A stretch of 57,478 nt of DNA from NCBI GenBank assembly GCA_027624135.1, contig JAQBXL010000006.1, positions 1 through 57,478 on the forward strand. The letters run 5' to 3'. The DNA is from Chloroflexota bacterium. Its GTDB lineage: Bacteria; Chloroflexota; Dehalococcoidia; Lucifugimonadales; UBA3495. The first letter of the stretch is position 1; the number at the start of each line of letters is the position of its first letter. The notes under the pieces are model-generated. The model worked only from the letters and a program-made list of their open reading frames with translations, was not told the DNA's origin and searched no databases. Both the position numbers and the translations under genes were made by a program. Below, piece after piece: positions 1 to 9,535 of this stretch.

Positions 1-1
1 T

Positions 2-184
2 CACTACCGCGTCGGAGCCGAAGATGGTCTGCGTCTCTACGAGGTGCTGAATGGGCACTGTGAATGCTCTGATTACTTGCGCCACGGTGCCGGACACAGT
101 TGTAAGCACAGATTGGCCCTGGCTTTGTACCAAGAGCTTGGGAGCGGAGAATCAGAGTCCGCTGGTAGCATATTGCTTAGGTAA
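2..184 (+). CDS. C-terminal fragment of a SWIM zinc-finger protein
   Basis: The frame starting at base 2 is open from the window edge to a TAA at 182-184 and encodes 60 residues. It contains a SWIM-type metal-binding pattern: Cys-Glu-Cys followed about a dozen residues later by Cys-Lys-His, then a helix-like run (RLALALYQEL). SWIM fingers (CxC, spacer, CxH) are known in DNA-binding and protein-interaction contexts, often at the end of larger proteins. The N-terminal part lies outside the window, so the full function cannot be told. The composition and clean stop make a real gene end more likely than chance. Confidence 0.6.
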   Translation, partial: HYRVGAEDGLRLYEVLNGHCECSDYLRHGAGHSCKHRLALALYQELGSGESESAGSILLR

Positions 185-648
185 CAAATTTGAGTTTTTT
201 GCCATTAACGGATCCAATGGAGGCAACCTGGCAGGTCATTCCGTAAGTGTCACCATATTGACCCTGTGCAGTTAAGGTAGGATGGCTCAGAAATACCGTT
301 AACCGGATTCCAGGTGGCAGGAGCAATAATCGAAGATTGGGTTGACAGGATTTTTTGATTAGCATAGAGTCCGCCCGGCACCCTGAGCAAAGTGAACCCT
401 GGGGGCACCCCTAGGTTGAAGATGATTTACACCAAGTAAAAAGGTGTGGTTACAGCGATAATCTTCGGGACTACTCGTTGCTAAGCTAGCCCCGGCCGCA
501 GCAGGTTTCGGTTTATCTTCTCCACATATATTCAATCTATGGATGCTCTTGCACCCGGCGTGCAGATCCTGGACCTTTTTCTCGCCACTGATCAGGTGCC
601 AGCCCACCGTCATTCCGGGTATAAGAGTTTGCCAATAGGGCGGCCCCA
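185..648. other. Intergenic region without recognisable gene
   Basis: About 460 bases between the SWIM-finger gene end and the first TRAP subunit. The short open frames on both strands resemble no known family and lack convincing ribosome-binding sites. No DctP or DctQ remnant could be recognised, although one would be expected upstream of a DctM gene. Confidence 0.5.
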
Positions 649-2145
649 TTGGCAATAGCAGTCGCGTTTTCCCTAATGACGGTCTTCTTCCTGGCGGGCC
701 TGTATGTCGCAGGCGCGATAGGAACTTTATCCCTGATAATGATGGAGTTCTTCTCGGACGCTCCTCTGTGGAATATCATGCCGAACCGGGTCTGGGAGAC
801 CTACACCCGGTTTCTGCTGGTCGCGATACCCCTGTTTGTGCTCATGGGGGAGCTGATACTTCGAAGCGGCGTCGCCGATCAGATGTATAAAGCGTTGGAC
901 CGTTGGGTAGGGCCGATCCCCGGAGGCCTTCTTCATACAAATATCGCCTCCTGCGCGATATTCGCCGCTTGCTCGGGGTCCAGCATTGCCACAGCCGCAA
1001 CCATCAGCAGAGTAGCTCTGCCCTCATTTCGCGCCAGGGGCTACAACGAAAGATTAGTAGTGGGTTCTCTGGCAGCAGGCGGAACCTTGGGCATCTTGAT
1101 TCCCCCCAGCGTCCTGCTCGTTCTCTACGGGCTAACCACCGGTACGTCTATCGGTCGGCTGTTCCTAGCGGGATTCTTACCCGGTGCGCTGATGGCTGGC
1201 ACGTTTATGCTCATGATAGCAATCGCCGCGATAATCTGGCCGGGGATTGCTCCAAAGACACCCGGAGATAGTTACACGAGTCTTAAGGGATGGCGCGAGC
1301 GAATTCTTGGAACGGTTGCCGTTGTTCCTGTGGCCATCTTGATATTTCTGGTGTTAGGGAGCATCTACGCGGGTTGGGCGACGCCTACCGAAGCGGCGGC
1401 GGCCGGCGTTAGCGGAGCATTCATAATCGCCGTGATGAATCAAAGTTATGAGTTGATATTCAATGCATTCGCCTTGGCCTGCCGAAAGATGGGATTGCTG
1501 GCGATTATCCCGCAGGCGATGCGCCAAAGTCTCGAGACGGCGGCCCAACAGGCGGAGGACTACGATAAGAACCTGATCAAGCAAGTCGTTGCTTCGAATT
1601 TCCGGATGCTTACAGAGGCCTTCATGGGGACTATCAAGACGACCGGCATGATCATGTTTATCCTCATGGCGGCTTTCACCCTTCAATTCGCCTTCGCATA
1701 TCTCCGAATCTCTGAAGATATGGCGCGATTTGTTGTGAGCCTCGACCTTTCATCCGTCCAGTTGATATTGATTATCGTGGTGTTTTACCTGGTTCTCGGC
1801 ACATTCATGGAGAGCTATTCCATGATGTTAACGACGCTTCCTTTGATCGTGCCTACCCTCACAGCGAGCGGAATCGACCTTCTGTGGTTTGGAATCATCA
1901 TGATTATCTTGCTTGAAGCTGCCCAGATCAGTCCCCCACAGGGACTGAGTCTATTCGCGCTTCATGGGGCTCAGATTGAGACCCAACAGATATTCGGAGA
2001 CGGAACGGAAAAAGAAAAAACAATCAACGATGTGTATATCGGAGTTCTGCCCTTTATGGCGTGCATGGCGCTCGTGATTGGCATACTTATGGTCTTTCCT
2101 GAGATTGCAACATGGTTGCCAGATAAAGTTAAGGGGGCCAGGTAG
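649..2145 (+). CDS. TRAP transporter large permease subunit (DctM family), copy 1
   Basis: Membrane subunit of a tripartite ATP-independent periplasmic transporter, which drives uptake of organic acids or related solutes with an ion gradient. The 498-residue protein is almost entirely hydrophobic helices. Family landmarks are ACSGSS near residues 107-112, the IPP element near 151-153, PTEAA near 246-250 and ISPPQG near the C-terminus. DctM proteins are usually about 425 residues; the extra length is a mostly polar, helical segment at roughly 264-325 between membrane blocks. The start is TTG at 649, because the frame closes at 622-624; copy 2 begins with nearly the same residues. There is no DctQ or DctP directly upstream. 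The substrate is unknown. Confidence 0.9.
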   Translation: MAIAVAFSLMTVFFLAGLYVAGAIGTLSLIMMEFFSDAPLWNIMPNRVWETYTRFLLVAIPLFVLMGELILRSGVADQMYKALDRWVGPIPGGLLHTNIASCAIFAACSGSSIATAATISRVALPSFRARGYNERLVVGSLAAGGTLGILIPPSVLLVLYGLTTGTSIGRLFLAGFLPGALMAGTFMLMIAIAAIIWPGIAPKTPGDSYTSLKGWRERILGTVAVVPVAILIFLVLGSIYAGWATPTEAAAAGVSGAFIIAVMNQSYELIFNAFALACRKMGLLAIIPQAMRQSLETAAQQAEDYDKNLIKQVVASNFRMLTEAFMGTIKTTGMIMFILMAAFTLQFAFAYLRISEDMARFVVSLDLSSVQLILIIVVFYLVLGTFMESYSMMLTTLPLIVPTLTASGIDLLWFGIIMIILLEAAQISPPQGLSLFALHGAQIETQQIFGDGTEKEKTINDVYIGVLPFMACMALVIGILMVFPEIATWLPDKVKGAR

Positions 2146-2181
2146 ACGATTCGCAGACTTCTCGAAACGGTAGACTATCTC

Positions 2182-2210
2182 TTTCAGTTTCATTTTCGAT
2201 TGCATATAAC
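2182..2210 (+). promoter_or_regulatory. Candidate sigma-70 promoter upstream of dctQ
   Basis: TTTCAG at 2182-2187 and TATAAC at 2205-2210 are separated by 17 bases, in the 155-base gap between the first dctM and dctQ. The -10 is good and the -35 weak. It would let dctQ-dctM be transcribed apart from the upstream gene. Confidence 0.3.
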
Positions 2211-2300
2211 AAGATTTGCGCGAACGTGGTAGAATCCGGCGAACTATAGATAGCCTGGACAAATCCAATAGTTAATATCCGAACGATTTGGAGAATAGAT

Positions 2301-2936
2301 ATGGCCTCTGATACCCGGGCGGACTACGTTGGTAAGCCAACGTTGGCGTCGAATACTTTGTTTGCATACCGGGCGTTAACTCGCATTACGGACAAAATCT
2401 ATTTCATCTTGGGCTGGGTCTGCGGCCTGGAATTGCTGCTACTTGGATTCTTCATCACATATCAGGTAGTCGCCCGTAAAGTGGGTTGGGTGATGGCGCC
2501 CGCGACTGATGTGATGAGTGGCTATGTGTTAGCGATGGCGGCCACCTGGGCATTCTCTTATTCACTCAGGTCTGGGGCACACGTCCGGATCGATGTATTG
2601 CTGCCGTATATGAACTCTCGTGTCCGGCTCCTAGCCGACTTCCTAGCGCTGTTCGCTGTGGCGTTCTTTGGCTACATAACGGCCTGGAAGATGTGGGGAA
2701 ATGTGGTGGATAACTACCAACGCGGGGTGACCACCAATGACTATCCATTGACTCCACTATTCATCCCCAAGATAGTCGTGGCCATAGGCTTCACCCTTTT
2801 GGTGATCACCGCAGGGCAGATGATGCTTTCTCTGCTCACTGAGTCTTGGCTCCCAAAATTGCACAGAGCCATGGGTGGAGACGAGATTGAAGCTGAGACC
2901 GTATTTACGGATGAAGAGGCTGCTGGCGCGGCTTAG
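2301..2936 (+). CDS. TRAP transporter small permease subunit (DctQ family)
   Basis: A 211-residue integral membrane protein with about four predicted membrane helices, typical of the DctQ subunit that pairs with DctM. The segment around residues 85-100 (SLRSGAHVRIDVL) matches the DctQ pattern of Arg/His-Val-Arg-hydrophobic after the second helix. The ATG start at 2301 follows a GGAG-type ribosome-binding site. The second dctM begins 89 bases downstream, so the two are probably one operon. A polar N-terminal tail of about 25 residues and an acidic C-terminal tail extend the usual 160-170 residue core. No solute-binding DctP is present on either side. Confidence 0.88.
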   Translation: MASDTRADYVGKPTLASNTLFAYRALTRITDKIYFILGWVCGLELLLLGFFITYQVVARKVGWVMAPATDVMSGYVLAMAATWAFSYSLRSGAHVRIDVLLPYMNSRVRLLADFLALFAVAFFGYITAWKMWGNVVDNYQRGVTTNDYPLTPLFIPKIVVAIGFTLLVITAGQMMLSLLTESWLPKLHRAMGGDEIEAETVFTDEEAAGAA

Positions 2937-3025
2937 ATTTGATCACGGTATAACCAGGAGCCCTGGAACCTACCCCTTTGAATTGGAGCGCAGCTCCATA
3001 ACCGGGAAGCGAGAGGTTATTTTAA

Positions 3026-4519
3026 GTGGCAATAACTGTAGCATTTGGCCTGATGGGGGCATTTTTCCTGGCGGGACTGTACGTCGCCGCCGCATTGGGA
3101 TGCCTATCCTTAATAATCATGTACTTCTTCTCCGATGCTCCCTTGTGGAACATCATGGCGAACAAGGCATGGGAATCAAACACTAGCTTCATCCTAGTCG
3201 CCGTCCCGCTGTTCATCCTCATGGGTGAACTCATGAATCGGAGCGGAATGGGCGAGAAGATGTACCAAGTAATCTCTAAGTGGATCTTCTTCCTCCCCGG
3301 AGGTTTGATCCACACTAACATCGTCTCTTGCGCCATCTTCGCGGCCTGTTCCGGGTCCAGCGTTGCGACATCGGCAACGATCAGCCGTGTTTCTCTTCCG
3401 GCGTTCCGGCAACGCGGTTACTCGGAGCGCATGGTGATTGGGTCATTGGCTGCTGGTGGAACACTAGGTATCTTGATTCCGCCTAGCATCAGCCTGATCA
3501 TCTATGGGGTACTGGTGGAAGAATCTATTGGGCGATTGTATCTCGCCGGATTCATCCCAGGTTTCATGCTAGCAGGCATGTTCATGTTGATGATTGCTAT
3601 CGTAGCCCTTTTCTGGAAAAACATGGCGCCTCGAGAGGAAGGCGCCAGCTTTACCTCATTGGACGGCTGGGTGGACAGGATCGTAAGTTTGGTTGGCCTA
3701 CTACCGATGGTTGCTCTCATCTTCGTCGTACTGGGCACCATCTACACGGGTATAGCTACTCCCACAGAAGCTGCTGCATTCGGTGTCTCTGGCGCTTTCG
3801 TGCTGGCAATCGTCATGAACTCTCAGAATATCCTTGCTCCGCTTCTGGCCAAATTCCTAAATATGACCGGACTGATCAACATCGTTCCGGACAGTTTCAA
3901 AGCAGAGATGCGGGCTACAAACATGCCAGACGGGGCGGTCTGGCGGGAAACACTAAAGCTGCTCGGTGAAATCACTCAGTCCGCAATAATATCGACGATA
4001 CGGACCACAGGAATGATCTTCCTGATAGTGCTTGCGGCGTTCACGTTGAGCTTTGCATTCGCCCGGTTGGGAATCTCCCAGGATATCGCGGACATGATTA
4101 CCGGGTGGGATCTGTCCCCGACCATGTTAGTGCTCGTTCTAATCGTGTTCTACCTGATTCTTGGCACGTTCATGGAAAGCTTCGCAATGTTGGTCACAAC
4201 CGTGCCCATCCTTCTGCCTACCTTGGAACAGGCTGGCGTTGATCTAGTCTGGTTCGGCATCCTCATGGTGATCTTGGTGGAAGCGGCGTTGATCAGCCCA
4301 CCGGAGGGTATCAACTTATACGTACTGCACGGAGTCCGGCAGGACGTTGACCGTGAACAAGCCGAGCTTGCTAATGAGATCGTTCAGCAGAGCACAATCG
4401 CAGATGTTTGGATCGGTGTACTGCCATTCATGGGCTGTATGGGGATAACCGTGATACTAATCATGCTCTTCCCGGAGATTGCCCTCTGGCTGCCAGATCT
4501 AGTCAAAGGCAGTCGCTAA
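3026..4519 (+). CDS. TRAP transporter large permease subunit (DctM family), copy 2
   Basis: A 497-residue membrane permease, clearly paralogous to the copy at 649-2145. Long stretches match nearly residue for residue, for example around ACSGSS, GSLAAGGTLGILIPPS and ATPTEAAA. It carries a comparable polar insert at about 262-325, but the insert sequence is diverged between copies, whereas the membrane segments are conserved. The GTG start at 3026 follows GAGAGG with a suitable gap. It follows dctQ and is closed by an inverted repeat at 4550-4586. It is the likely functional partner of that DctQ. The transported solute cannot be read from sequence. Confidence 0.9.
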   Translation: MAITVAFGLMGAFFLAGLYVAAALGCLSLIIMYFFSDAPLWNIMANKAWESNTSFILVAVPLFILMGELMNRSGMGEKMYQVISKWIFFLPGGLIHTNIVSCAIFAACSGSSVATSATISRVSLPAFRQRGYSERMVIGSLAAGGTLGILIPPSISLIIYGVLVEESIGRLYLAGFIPGFMLAGMFMLMIAIVALFWKNMAPREEGASFTSLDGWVDRIVSLVGLLPMVALIFVVLGTIYTGIATPTEAAAFGVSGAFVLAIVMNSQNILAPLLAKFLNMTGLINIVPDSFKAEMRATNMPDGAVWRETLKLLGEITQSAIISTIRTTGMIFLIVLAAFTLSFAFARLGISQDIADMITGWDLSPTMLVLVLIVFYLILGTFMESFAMLVTTVPILLPTLEQAGVDLVWFGILMVILVEAALISPPEGINLYVLHGVRQDVDREQAELANEIVQQSTIADVWIGVLPFMGCMGITVILIMLFPEIALWLPDLVKGSR

Positions 4520-4549
4520 CCGCCGCGCCCATCAGCCAAATCAGCCCTA

Positions 4550-4586
4550 GAACGAAGCCCCGGCCACCTCAGGCGGGGCTTCGTTC
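4550..4586 (+). terminator. Hairpin terminator after the TRAP cluster
   Basis: A perfect 13-base inverted repeat (arms 4550-4562 and 4574-4586) with an 11-base loop lies 30 bases after the second dctM stop. No clear T-run follows, so termination strength is uncertain. Confidence 0.6.
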
Positions 4587-4887
4587 TGTGAAACACGAAA
4601 GCATACGGATACTTGTCTGCTGGCACGAAATTATCGAATGATGGGCTTTTCGAGTCTCGCTAAATACGTTAAGATACACCGCGATTGGTGGGTGCATGAT
4701 TTAGTATCATGTGCTGCAAAGTGTCGGGGTTCCAATTCGGGCTGCCCCATCTAAAGTGGCTGCGACCCACTCATGGAATCAAAATACGGGCTAGGCAACC
4801 AGGGAACCGGCGCCAACCGATCGGCGAGGCATCCATAAATTACCCCGCTACGTATTAATCATGGTCCACCGAACTTGAGGAGATACA
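4587..4887. other. Intergenic region before the ABC ATPase genes
   Basis: About 300 bases, more AT-rich than its surroundings. A T-arm-like stretch near 4723-4750 does not fold into a tRNA. No gene is recognised; presumably it carries the promoter of the ATPase pair. Confidence 0.4.
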
Positions 4888-5904
4888 TTGGCTCCACTGC
4901 TAGAAGTAAAGAATTTAAAGACCCATTTCTTCACCATGGACGGCGTCGTCAAAGCTGTTGACGGTGTTTCTTATGATCTTGAAGAGGGTGAAACACTGGG
5001 ATTGGTGGGTGAGAGCGGTTGCGGGAAGAGTGTGAGCGCACTCTCCGTGATGCGACTGATCCCCAATCCGCCAGGCAGGATCGTCGACGGGGAAATCCTG
5101 CTGGACGGTGAGGATGTTCTCAAGATCAACATGGAAGACATGCGGCATGTCCGTGGCGCCAAGATTGCCATGGTCTTCCAAGAGCCCATGACCTCGTTGA
5201 ACCCAGTGTTGACGGTGGAGCGGCAACTCACCGAGACCCTCCAATTGCATATGGGCATGTCAAAAAAAGAATCCCGTGATGAAAGTGTGAACCTCCTCGC
5301 CCGGGTAGGGATTCCGGATCCAGACAGCCGAGTTAGGCAATATCCCCATCAGTTTAGTGGTGGTATGCGTCAACGGGTGATGATCGCCATGGCATTGAGC
5401 TGTAACCCTAGGTTGATCATCGCTGACGAGCCGACCACCGCATTGGACGTTACGATTCAGGCTCAGATATTGGACCTGATGAAAGCCCTCACCACTGAAT
5501 TCGGCGTGGCCTTGATCGTCATCACCCATAACCTTGGTGTGGTGGCCCGCTATGCGGACCGAGTGAACATAATGTACGCAGGCAAGGTGATTGAGCGAGG
5601 CAACGCCGGCGAGATTTACGCCAACCCGCGCCACCCATATACGGTGGGCCTACTTCGGTCGGTCCCCCGGTTGGACCTTCCCCGTAGGGCGAAACTTGAC
5701 CCGATCGAAGGCCAACCGCCTGACCTGATCAATCTCCCAGCTGGCTGCTCCTTCAGGGCACGCTGCCGGTGGGCTGTCGATAAATGCGCAACCGACTCCC
5801 CCGAATTGATGGAAGCGGGTGATGGTCATCTGTCCGCCTGCTGGCGGGCCGACGACCTAGGTCCTTCGGCAATCGACTTCCTGAACGCTCCAACAGCTGA
5901 GTAA
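4888..5904 (+). CDS. Oligopeptide/dipeptide-type ABC transporter ATPase (DppD/OppD family)
   Basis: A 338-residue nucleotide-binding subunit of a peptide, nickel or opine-type importer. Walker A (GESGCGKS) lies at residues 41-48, the ABC signature FSGGMRQR at about 156-163 and Walker B (LIIADEP) at 176-182. A C-terminal oligopeptide-transporter region has spaced cysteines (GCSFRARC...KC...C), typical of OppD/DppD. The TTG start at 4888 sits seven bases after a GAGGAG ribosome-binding site. The OppF-type gene follows closely. No permease or binding protein is adjacent; the set at 45.4-49 kb has permeases but no ATPases and is a plausible partner. Confidence 0.93.
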   Translation: MAPLLEVKNLKTHFFTMDGVVKAVDGVSYDLEEGETLGLVGESGCGKSVSALSVMRLIPNPPGRIVDGEILLDGEDVLKINMEDMRHVRGAKIAMVFQEPMTSLNPVLTVERQLTETLQLHMGMSKKESRDESVNLLARVGIPDPDSRVRQYPHQFSGGMRQRVMIAMALSCNPRLIIADEPTTALDVTIQAQILDLMKALTTEFGVALIVITHNLGVVARYADRVNIMYAGKVIERGNAGEIYANPRHPYTVGLLRSVPRLDLPRRAKLDPIEGQPPDLINLPAGCSFRARCRWAVDKCATDSPELMEAGDGHLSACWRADDLGPSAIDFLNAPTAE

Positions 5905-5931
5905 TAACACCCACTAGGATCGGTGCTGAAC

Positions 5932-6975
5932 ATGACGACTATGCCAGAAACTGCGGCCGCTGGCGCTGCGGCGCCCATGAACGACGATGTATTGCTTGAG
6001 GTGAAAGACCTTAAGATGTACTTTCCGGTTAGCTCTGGAATGTTATTCCAACGAACCGTGGGGTATGTGAAAGCGGTTGACGGTGTCAGTTTCCAGGTCA
6101 AACGCGGCGAAACTCTGGGCCTGGTGGGTGAAAGCGGCTGCGGAAAGACCACCACTGGCCGGTGCATCCTTCAGCTCTACAAGCCAACCAGCGGGCAGGT
6201 CATATTCGAAGGCCAAGACCTGACCAAGTTGAAAACCAAGCAGATGCGCGCCATGCGGCGTGAGATGCAGGTGATCTTTCAAGACCCATACAGTTCATTG
6301 AATCCCCGGATGACGGCCGGCAACATCATCGGAGAGCCACTGATCGTGCATGGTCTCGTAAAAGGCAAAACAGAGTACAGAGAAAAGGTGGCGGACCTGC
6401 TGCAGAACGTGGGGCTCAACCCCTACATGGCCGACCGCTTTCCCCACGAGTTCAGCGGCGGACAGCGCCAGCGCATCGGTGTGGCTAGGGCATTATCGGT
6501 AAGCCCAAAATTCATCGTGGCCGACGAACCGGTATCCGCCCTAGACGTATCCATCCAAGCTCAGATAATCAACCTGCTGGAAGACCTCCAAGAGCAGTTC
6601 AATCTGACGTATCTGTTCATTGCCCACGACCTGTCGGTGGTGCGTCACATCAGCGACCGTGTTGGTGTCATGTACCTGGGCCACATGGCGGAGATGGCCG
6701 ACCGGAACGAGATTTACCGCAATCCGATCCACCCATACACCAAGGCCCTCCTCTCGGCTGTGCCGATCCCTGACCCAGTGCTGGACGCCCAGCGGGAGAG
6801 GGTGCTGCTCACTGGAGAGGTACCCAGCCCGCTAAACCCACCCAGCGGTTGCGTGTTCCACCCGCGCTGTCCCGTAGCCAACGACACTTGTTCGATGTTT
6901 CTACCGGAGCTGCGTGAAGTGCAACCTGACCATCACGCCGCCTGTCTGTTGGCCACTGGATATGGGACGCCGTAG
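5932..6975 (+). CDS. Oligopeptide/dipeptide-type ABC transporter ATPase (DppF/OppF family)
   Basis: Second ATPase of the heterodimeric engine of a peptide-type ABC importer. Counting from a possible GTG at 5923, Walker A (GESGCGKT) is at 69-76, the signature FSGGQRQR at 177-184 and Walker B (FIVADEP) at 197-203. The C-terminus carries the usual Cys-containing oligopeptide domain (GCVFHPRC...C...C). OppF-type ATPases usually end soon after this block, as here. I prefer the ATG at 5932 to the GTG at 5923, because AGGA at 5916-5919 is only three bases from the GTG; neither spacing is ideal. The gene is followed by a hairpin at 7004-7035. Confidence 0.92.
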   Translation: MTTMPETAAAGAAAPMNDDVLLEVKDLKMYFPVSSGMLFQRTVGYVKAVDGVSFQVKRGETLGLVGESGCGKTTTGRCILQLYKPTSGQVIFEGQDLTKLKTKQMRAMRREMQVIFQDPYSSLNPRMTAGNIIGEPLIVHGLVKGKTEYREKVADLLQNVGLNPYMADRFPHEFSGGQRQRIGVARALSVSPKFIVADEPVSALDVSIQAQIINLLEDLQEQFNLTYLFIAHDLSVVRHISDRVGVMYLGHMAEMADRNEIYRNPIHPYTKALLSAVPIPDPVLDAQRERVLLTGEVPSPLNPPSGCVFHPRCPVANDTCSMFLPELREVQPDHHAACLLATGYGTP

Positions 6976-7003
6976 CGCCTGCGCCCGGCCATGAGACCGA
7001 TGC

Positions 7004-7035
7004 TAAGAGAGACCGTCTCACGATGGTCTCTCTTA
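7004..7035 (+). terminator. Hairpin terminator after the ABC ATPase pair
   Basis: A perfect 11-base inverted repeat (7004-7014 and 7025-7035) with a 10-base loop, followed by T-rich sequence up to about 7055. It separates the ATPase genes from lepA. Confidence 0.7.
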
Positions 7036-7136
7036 CATTTAGGGGTTTTCTTTTTCCGCGTTGTCCGCGTTGTCAGAAATATGCCTCCGGTATCTCCGTT
7101 GTGGGCCAATTTTGGCCGTGATACCATTGGTCTAGT

Positions 7137-8984
7137 ATGGAACCGAGCCTAATAAGAAATTTCTGCATCATCGCGCACATTGACCATGGAAAATCTACCC
7201 TGGCCGATCGCTTTTTAGAGATTACCGGCACCGTACGCCCCGGCGACATGAAAGCGCAATTCCTGGACCGGATGGACCTGGAAAGGGAAAGAGGCATCAC
7301 CATAAAAGGTAAAGCTGTGACGATGTCGCACACAGCCCCCGATGGCAAGACCTATCAGTTCAATCTCATCGACACGCCAGGCCACGTGGATTTCAGCTAC
7401 GAAGTGTCCCGGGCGCTGGCCGCCTGCGAGGGTGCGTTGTTGGTGGTGGATGCCAGTCAGGGCATCGAAGCCCAGACGATTGCCAACACTCTTCTGGCCA
7501 TGGAATACGATCTTGACTTGATCCCGATCGTCAACAAGGTGGACCTGCCTCAAGCAGAGCCGGAGAGGGTCGCCGCCGAGATGCAGCAGGCATTCGGTTT
7601 CCGGGAAGACGAGATACTCTACGTTTCGGCCAAAGAAGGCGGTGGCGCCAAAGAGATATTGGACGCCGTGGTCGCGCGAATTCCCGCTCCCAAAGGCGAT
7701 GTTGATGGCCCCCCTCGCGCTCTGGTCTTCGACTCTGAATTTAACTCATTCAAGGGAATCATTGCCCATGTACGAGTTAAAGACGGAGCGATCTCGAAGA
7801 GCGACCGGATCAAGGTAATGTCCTCCGGAAAGTTGGCAGAGATTGTAGAGGTCGGCGTATTTTCGCCGGGACCAACACCGACAGAAGTCCTGGAGACCGG
7901 ACAGGTTGGCTACGTCGCCACTGGTTTCAAAGAAGTGCGGGACTGCGCTGTGGGCGACACTCTGACAGTGGATCACTCGGGCGCAGTAGAGCCTCTTCCC
8001 GGATACGTGCCTCTCAAGTCGATGGTGTTTGCTGGCCTTTACCCTTCCGACGGCGAAGAATACACCAACCTACGTAACGCTCTGGAAAAGCTGCAGCTCA
8101 ACGATGCTTCTCTAAGCATGGAGCCTGAGAATAGCTCCGCTTTGGGTTTTGGATTCCGCTGCGGCTTCCTTGGTCTGATGCACCTTGAGATCGTTCAGGA
8201 GCGCCTTGAGCGGGAGTACGACTTGGACCTGATAATCACTGCCCCCAGTGTCGCCTATCAGGTGGTTCTGACCAACGGCACGACCGTCATGATAGACAGC
8301 CCGGCTAAGTTGCCCTCTCCCAACGACTTTTCAGAGATTCAAGAGCCTATGTTGGACTTGACCATCGTTGCGCCAAGCCGCCATGTGGGTGCGCTGATGG
8401 ACCTGATGCACTCCCGGCGGTCCGATTTCAAACGCATGGAGTACATGCAGGGTGGCGGCACACGGCGAGACGGCGGAGAGGGAGATGGAGACCAATCGCG
8501 GGTGGTGATGGAGTACACCCTTCCATTGGTGGAACTGCTGGCTGACTTTTACAACCAGCTAAAGTCCAAAACCCAGGGATACGCTTCTTTGGACTACACC
8601 TTCGTCGGCTACCGAGCAGCCCCTCTGGTCAAAGTCGAGATATTGGTGAACCACTACGCAGTGGAAGCCTTGTCCATGATCTTGCACCGGGATGCCGCAG
8701 TAGTCCAAGGCCGCAAGATAGTGGAGAAATTACGCACCACAATACCCCGGCAGATGTTTGAAGTGCCACTCCAGGCCTCCATAGGCAGCCGCATCATCGC
8801 CCGTGAGACGATACGCGCCTTGAGAAAAGACGTGCTGGCCAAATGCTACGGAGGCGACATAACCCGGAAGCGAAAGCTGCTGGAGAAGCAGAAAGAGGGC
8901 AAGAAACGTATGAAGATAGTGGGCCAGGTCGAGATTCCTCAGGAAGCTTTCCTGACCCTGTTATCCGTGGGCGGCGACTGCTAA
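7137..8984 (+). CDS. lepA: Elongation factor 4 (LepA), ribosome back-translocating GTPase
   Basis: A 615-residue translational GTPase. The G1 motif AHIDHGKST is at about 13-21, followed by DTPGHVDFSYE (G3) and NKVDLP (G4). Domains II-IV and the LepA-specific C-terminal domain follow, with the typical GYASLDY and KRKLLEKQKEGKKRMK stretches that set it apart from EF-G. LepA acts on the ribosome under stress, promoting back-translocation or assembly. Usual length is about 600; here a Gly/Arg/Asp-rich segment of about ten residues near 438-455 accounts for the excess. The start is ATG at 7137. It converges on the DinB-like gene with only 25 bases between them. Confidence 0.97.
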   Translation: MEPSLIRNFCIIAHIDHGKSTLADRFLEITGTVRPGDMKAQFLDRMDLERERGITIKGKAVTMSHTAPDGKTYQFNLIDTPGHVDFSYEVSRALAACEGALLVVDASQGIEAQTIANTLLAMEYDLDLIPIVNKVDLPQAEPERVAAEMQQAFGFREDEILYVSAKEGGGAKEILDAVVARIPAPKGDVDGPPRALVFDSEFNSFKGIIAHVRVKDGAISKSDRIKVMSSGKLAEIVEVGVFSPGPTPTEVLETGQVGYVATGFKEVRDCAVGDTLTVDHSGAVEPLPGYVPLKSMVFAGLYPSDGEEYTNLRNALEKLQLNDASLSMEPENSSALGFGFRCGFLGLMHLEIVQERLEREYDLDLIITAPSVAYQVVLTNGTTVMIDSPAKLPSPNDFSEIQEPMLDLTIVAPSRHVGALMDLMHSRRSDFKRMEYMQGGGTRRDGGEGDGDQSRVVMEYTLPLVELLADFYNQLKSKTQGYASLDYTFVGYRAAPLVKVEILVNHYAVEALSMILHRDAAVVQGRKIVEKLRTTIPRQMFEVPLQASIGSRIIARETIRALRKDVLAKCYGGDITRKRKLLEKQKEGKKRMKIVGQVEIPQEAFLTLLSVGGDC

Positions 8985-9009
8985 CAAGCACATATTAAAA
9001 CGTCTCTGG

Positions 9010-9501
9010 TCAGATTCCCAAGGCGTCCCGCAAACCCTTCAGTTGCTCAAGGTGGCCCGGCATGTGCCCCCCCAAAGTCCGTCCTAAGATCGCATTGATC
9101 GAGCGCTCTTCATCGACCATCCGGGTTTTCTGATGCATCATCACGGTCTTGGTTTCAAGGTCTTCCTCTGAGGAACCTGACAGGCCGGCCTCCAGTCCCT
9201 GAAAGAAAGAATCTATGTCGGCAGTTATTTGGGCCATGTCATGCCCAGCCCGCTCCGGAGTCACGTTGGTCAGATCCGACCACAGATCGTACTCCTTGAC
9301 CTCGCCCGCAAGAATTCCCTTGACCAACAGATGGAGACCACCGGGCGGCGTGTCCAAGATGTGGTACACCTGTTCCCGAGCCGACCACTCATCTGGATTC
9401 TGTTTCCAATCCAGGCAATAGTCCATGCCGTCCAAAGTCGCCAACAACTCTTCCTTGATCCGCTGGGCTGATGCCTGATGTTCCTGTTTGCCGATTGTCA
9501 A
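9010..9501 (-). CDS. DinB-like (YfiT-type) four-helix putative metalloprotein
   Basis: A 163-residue protein with the DinB/YfiT fold signature: an N-terminal helix, then WSAREQVYHILD with a candidate metal ligand His47, and HMPGH near the C-terminus supplying His146 and His150. The three histidines match the usual metal triad. Many family members are thiol-dependent transferases or of unknown function, so no substrate is assigned. The TTG start at 9501 follows GGAGG at good spacing. It lies downstream of galU on the same strand; the gap contains a hairpin and 11-base repeats. Confidence 0.75.
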   Translation of the reverse strand: MTIGKQEHQASAQRIKEELLATLDGMDYCLDWKQNPDEWSAREQVYHILDTPPGGLHLLVKGILAGEVKEYDLWSDLTNVTPERAGHDMAQITADIDSFFQGLEAGLSGSSEEDLETKTVMMHQKTRMVDEERSINAILGRTLGGHMPGHLEQLKGLRDALGI

Positions 9502-9535
9502 TTGACTTCCTCCGTGAAAATTACCCCCGCCCTAA

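Noticed and set aside
51-275. 74-codon open frame at the left end
   Set aside because: It overlaps the better supported SWIM-finger frame, has no recognisable domain and no ribosome-binding site.
4690-4760. Possible tRNA (T-loop-like GGTTCCAATTC followed by GCCCCA)
   Set aside because: No matching acceptor strand or anticodon arm lies upstream at the right distance; the T-stem does not pair.
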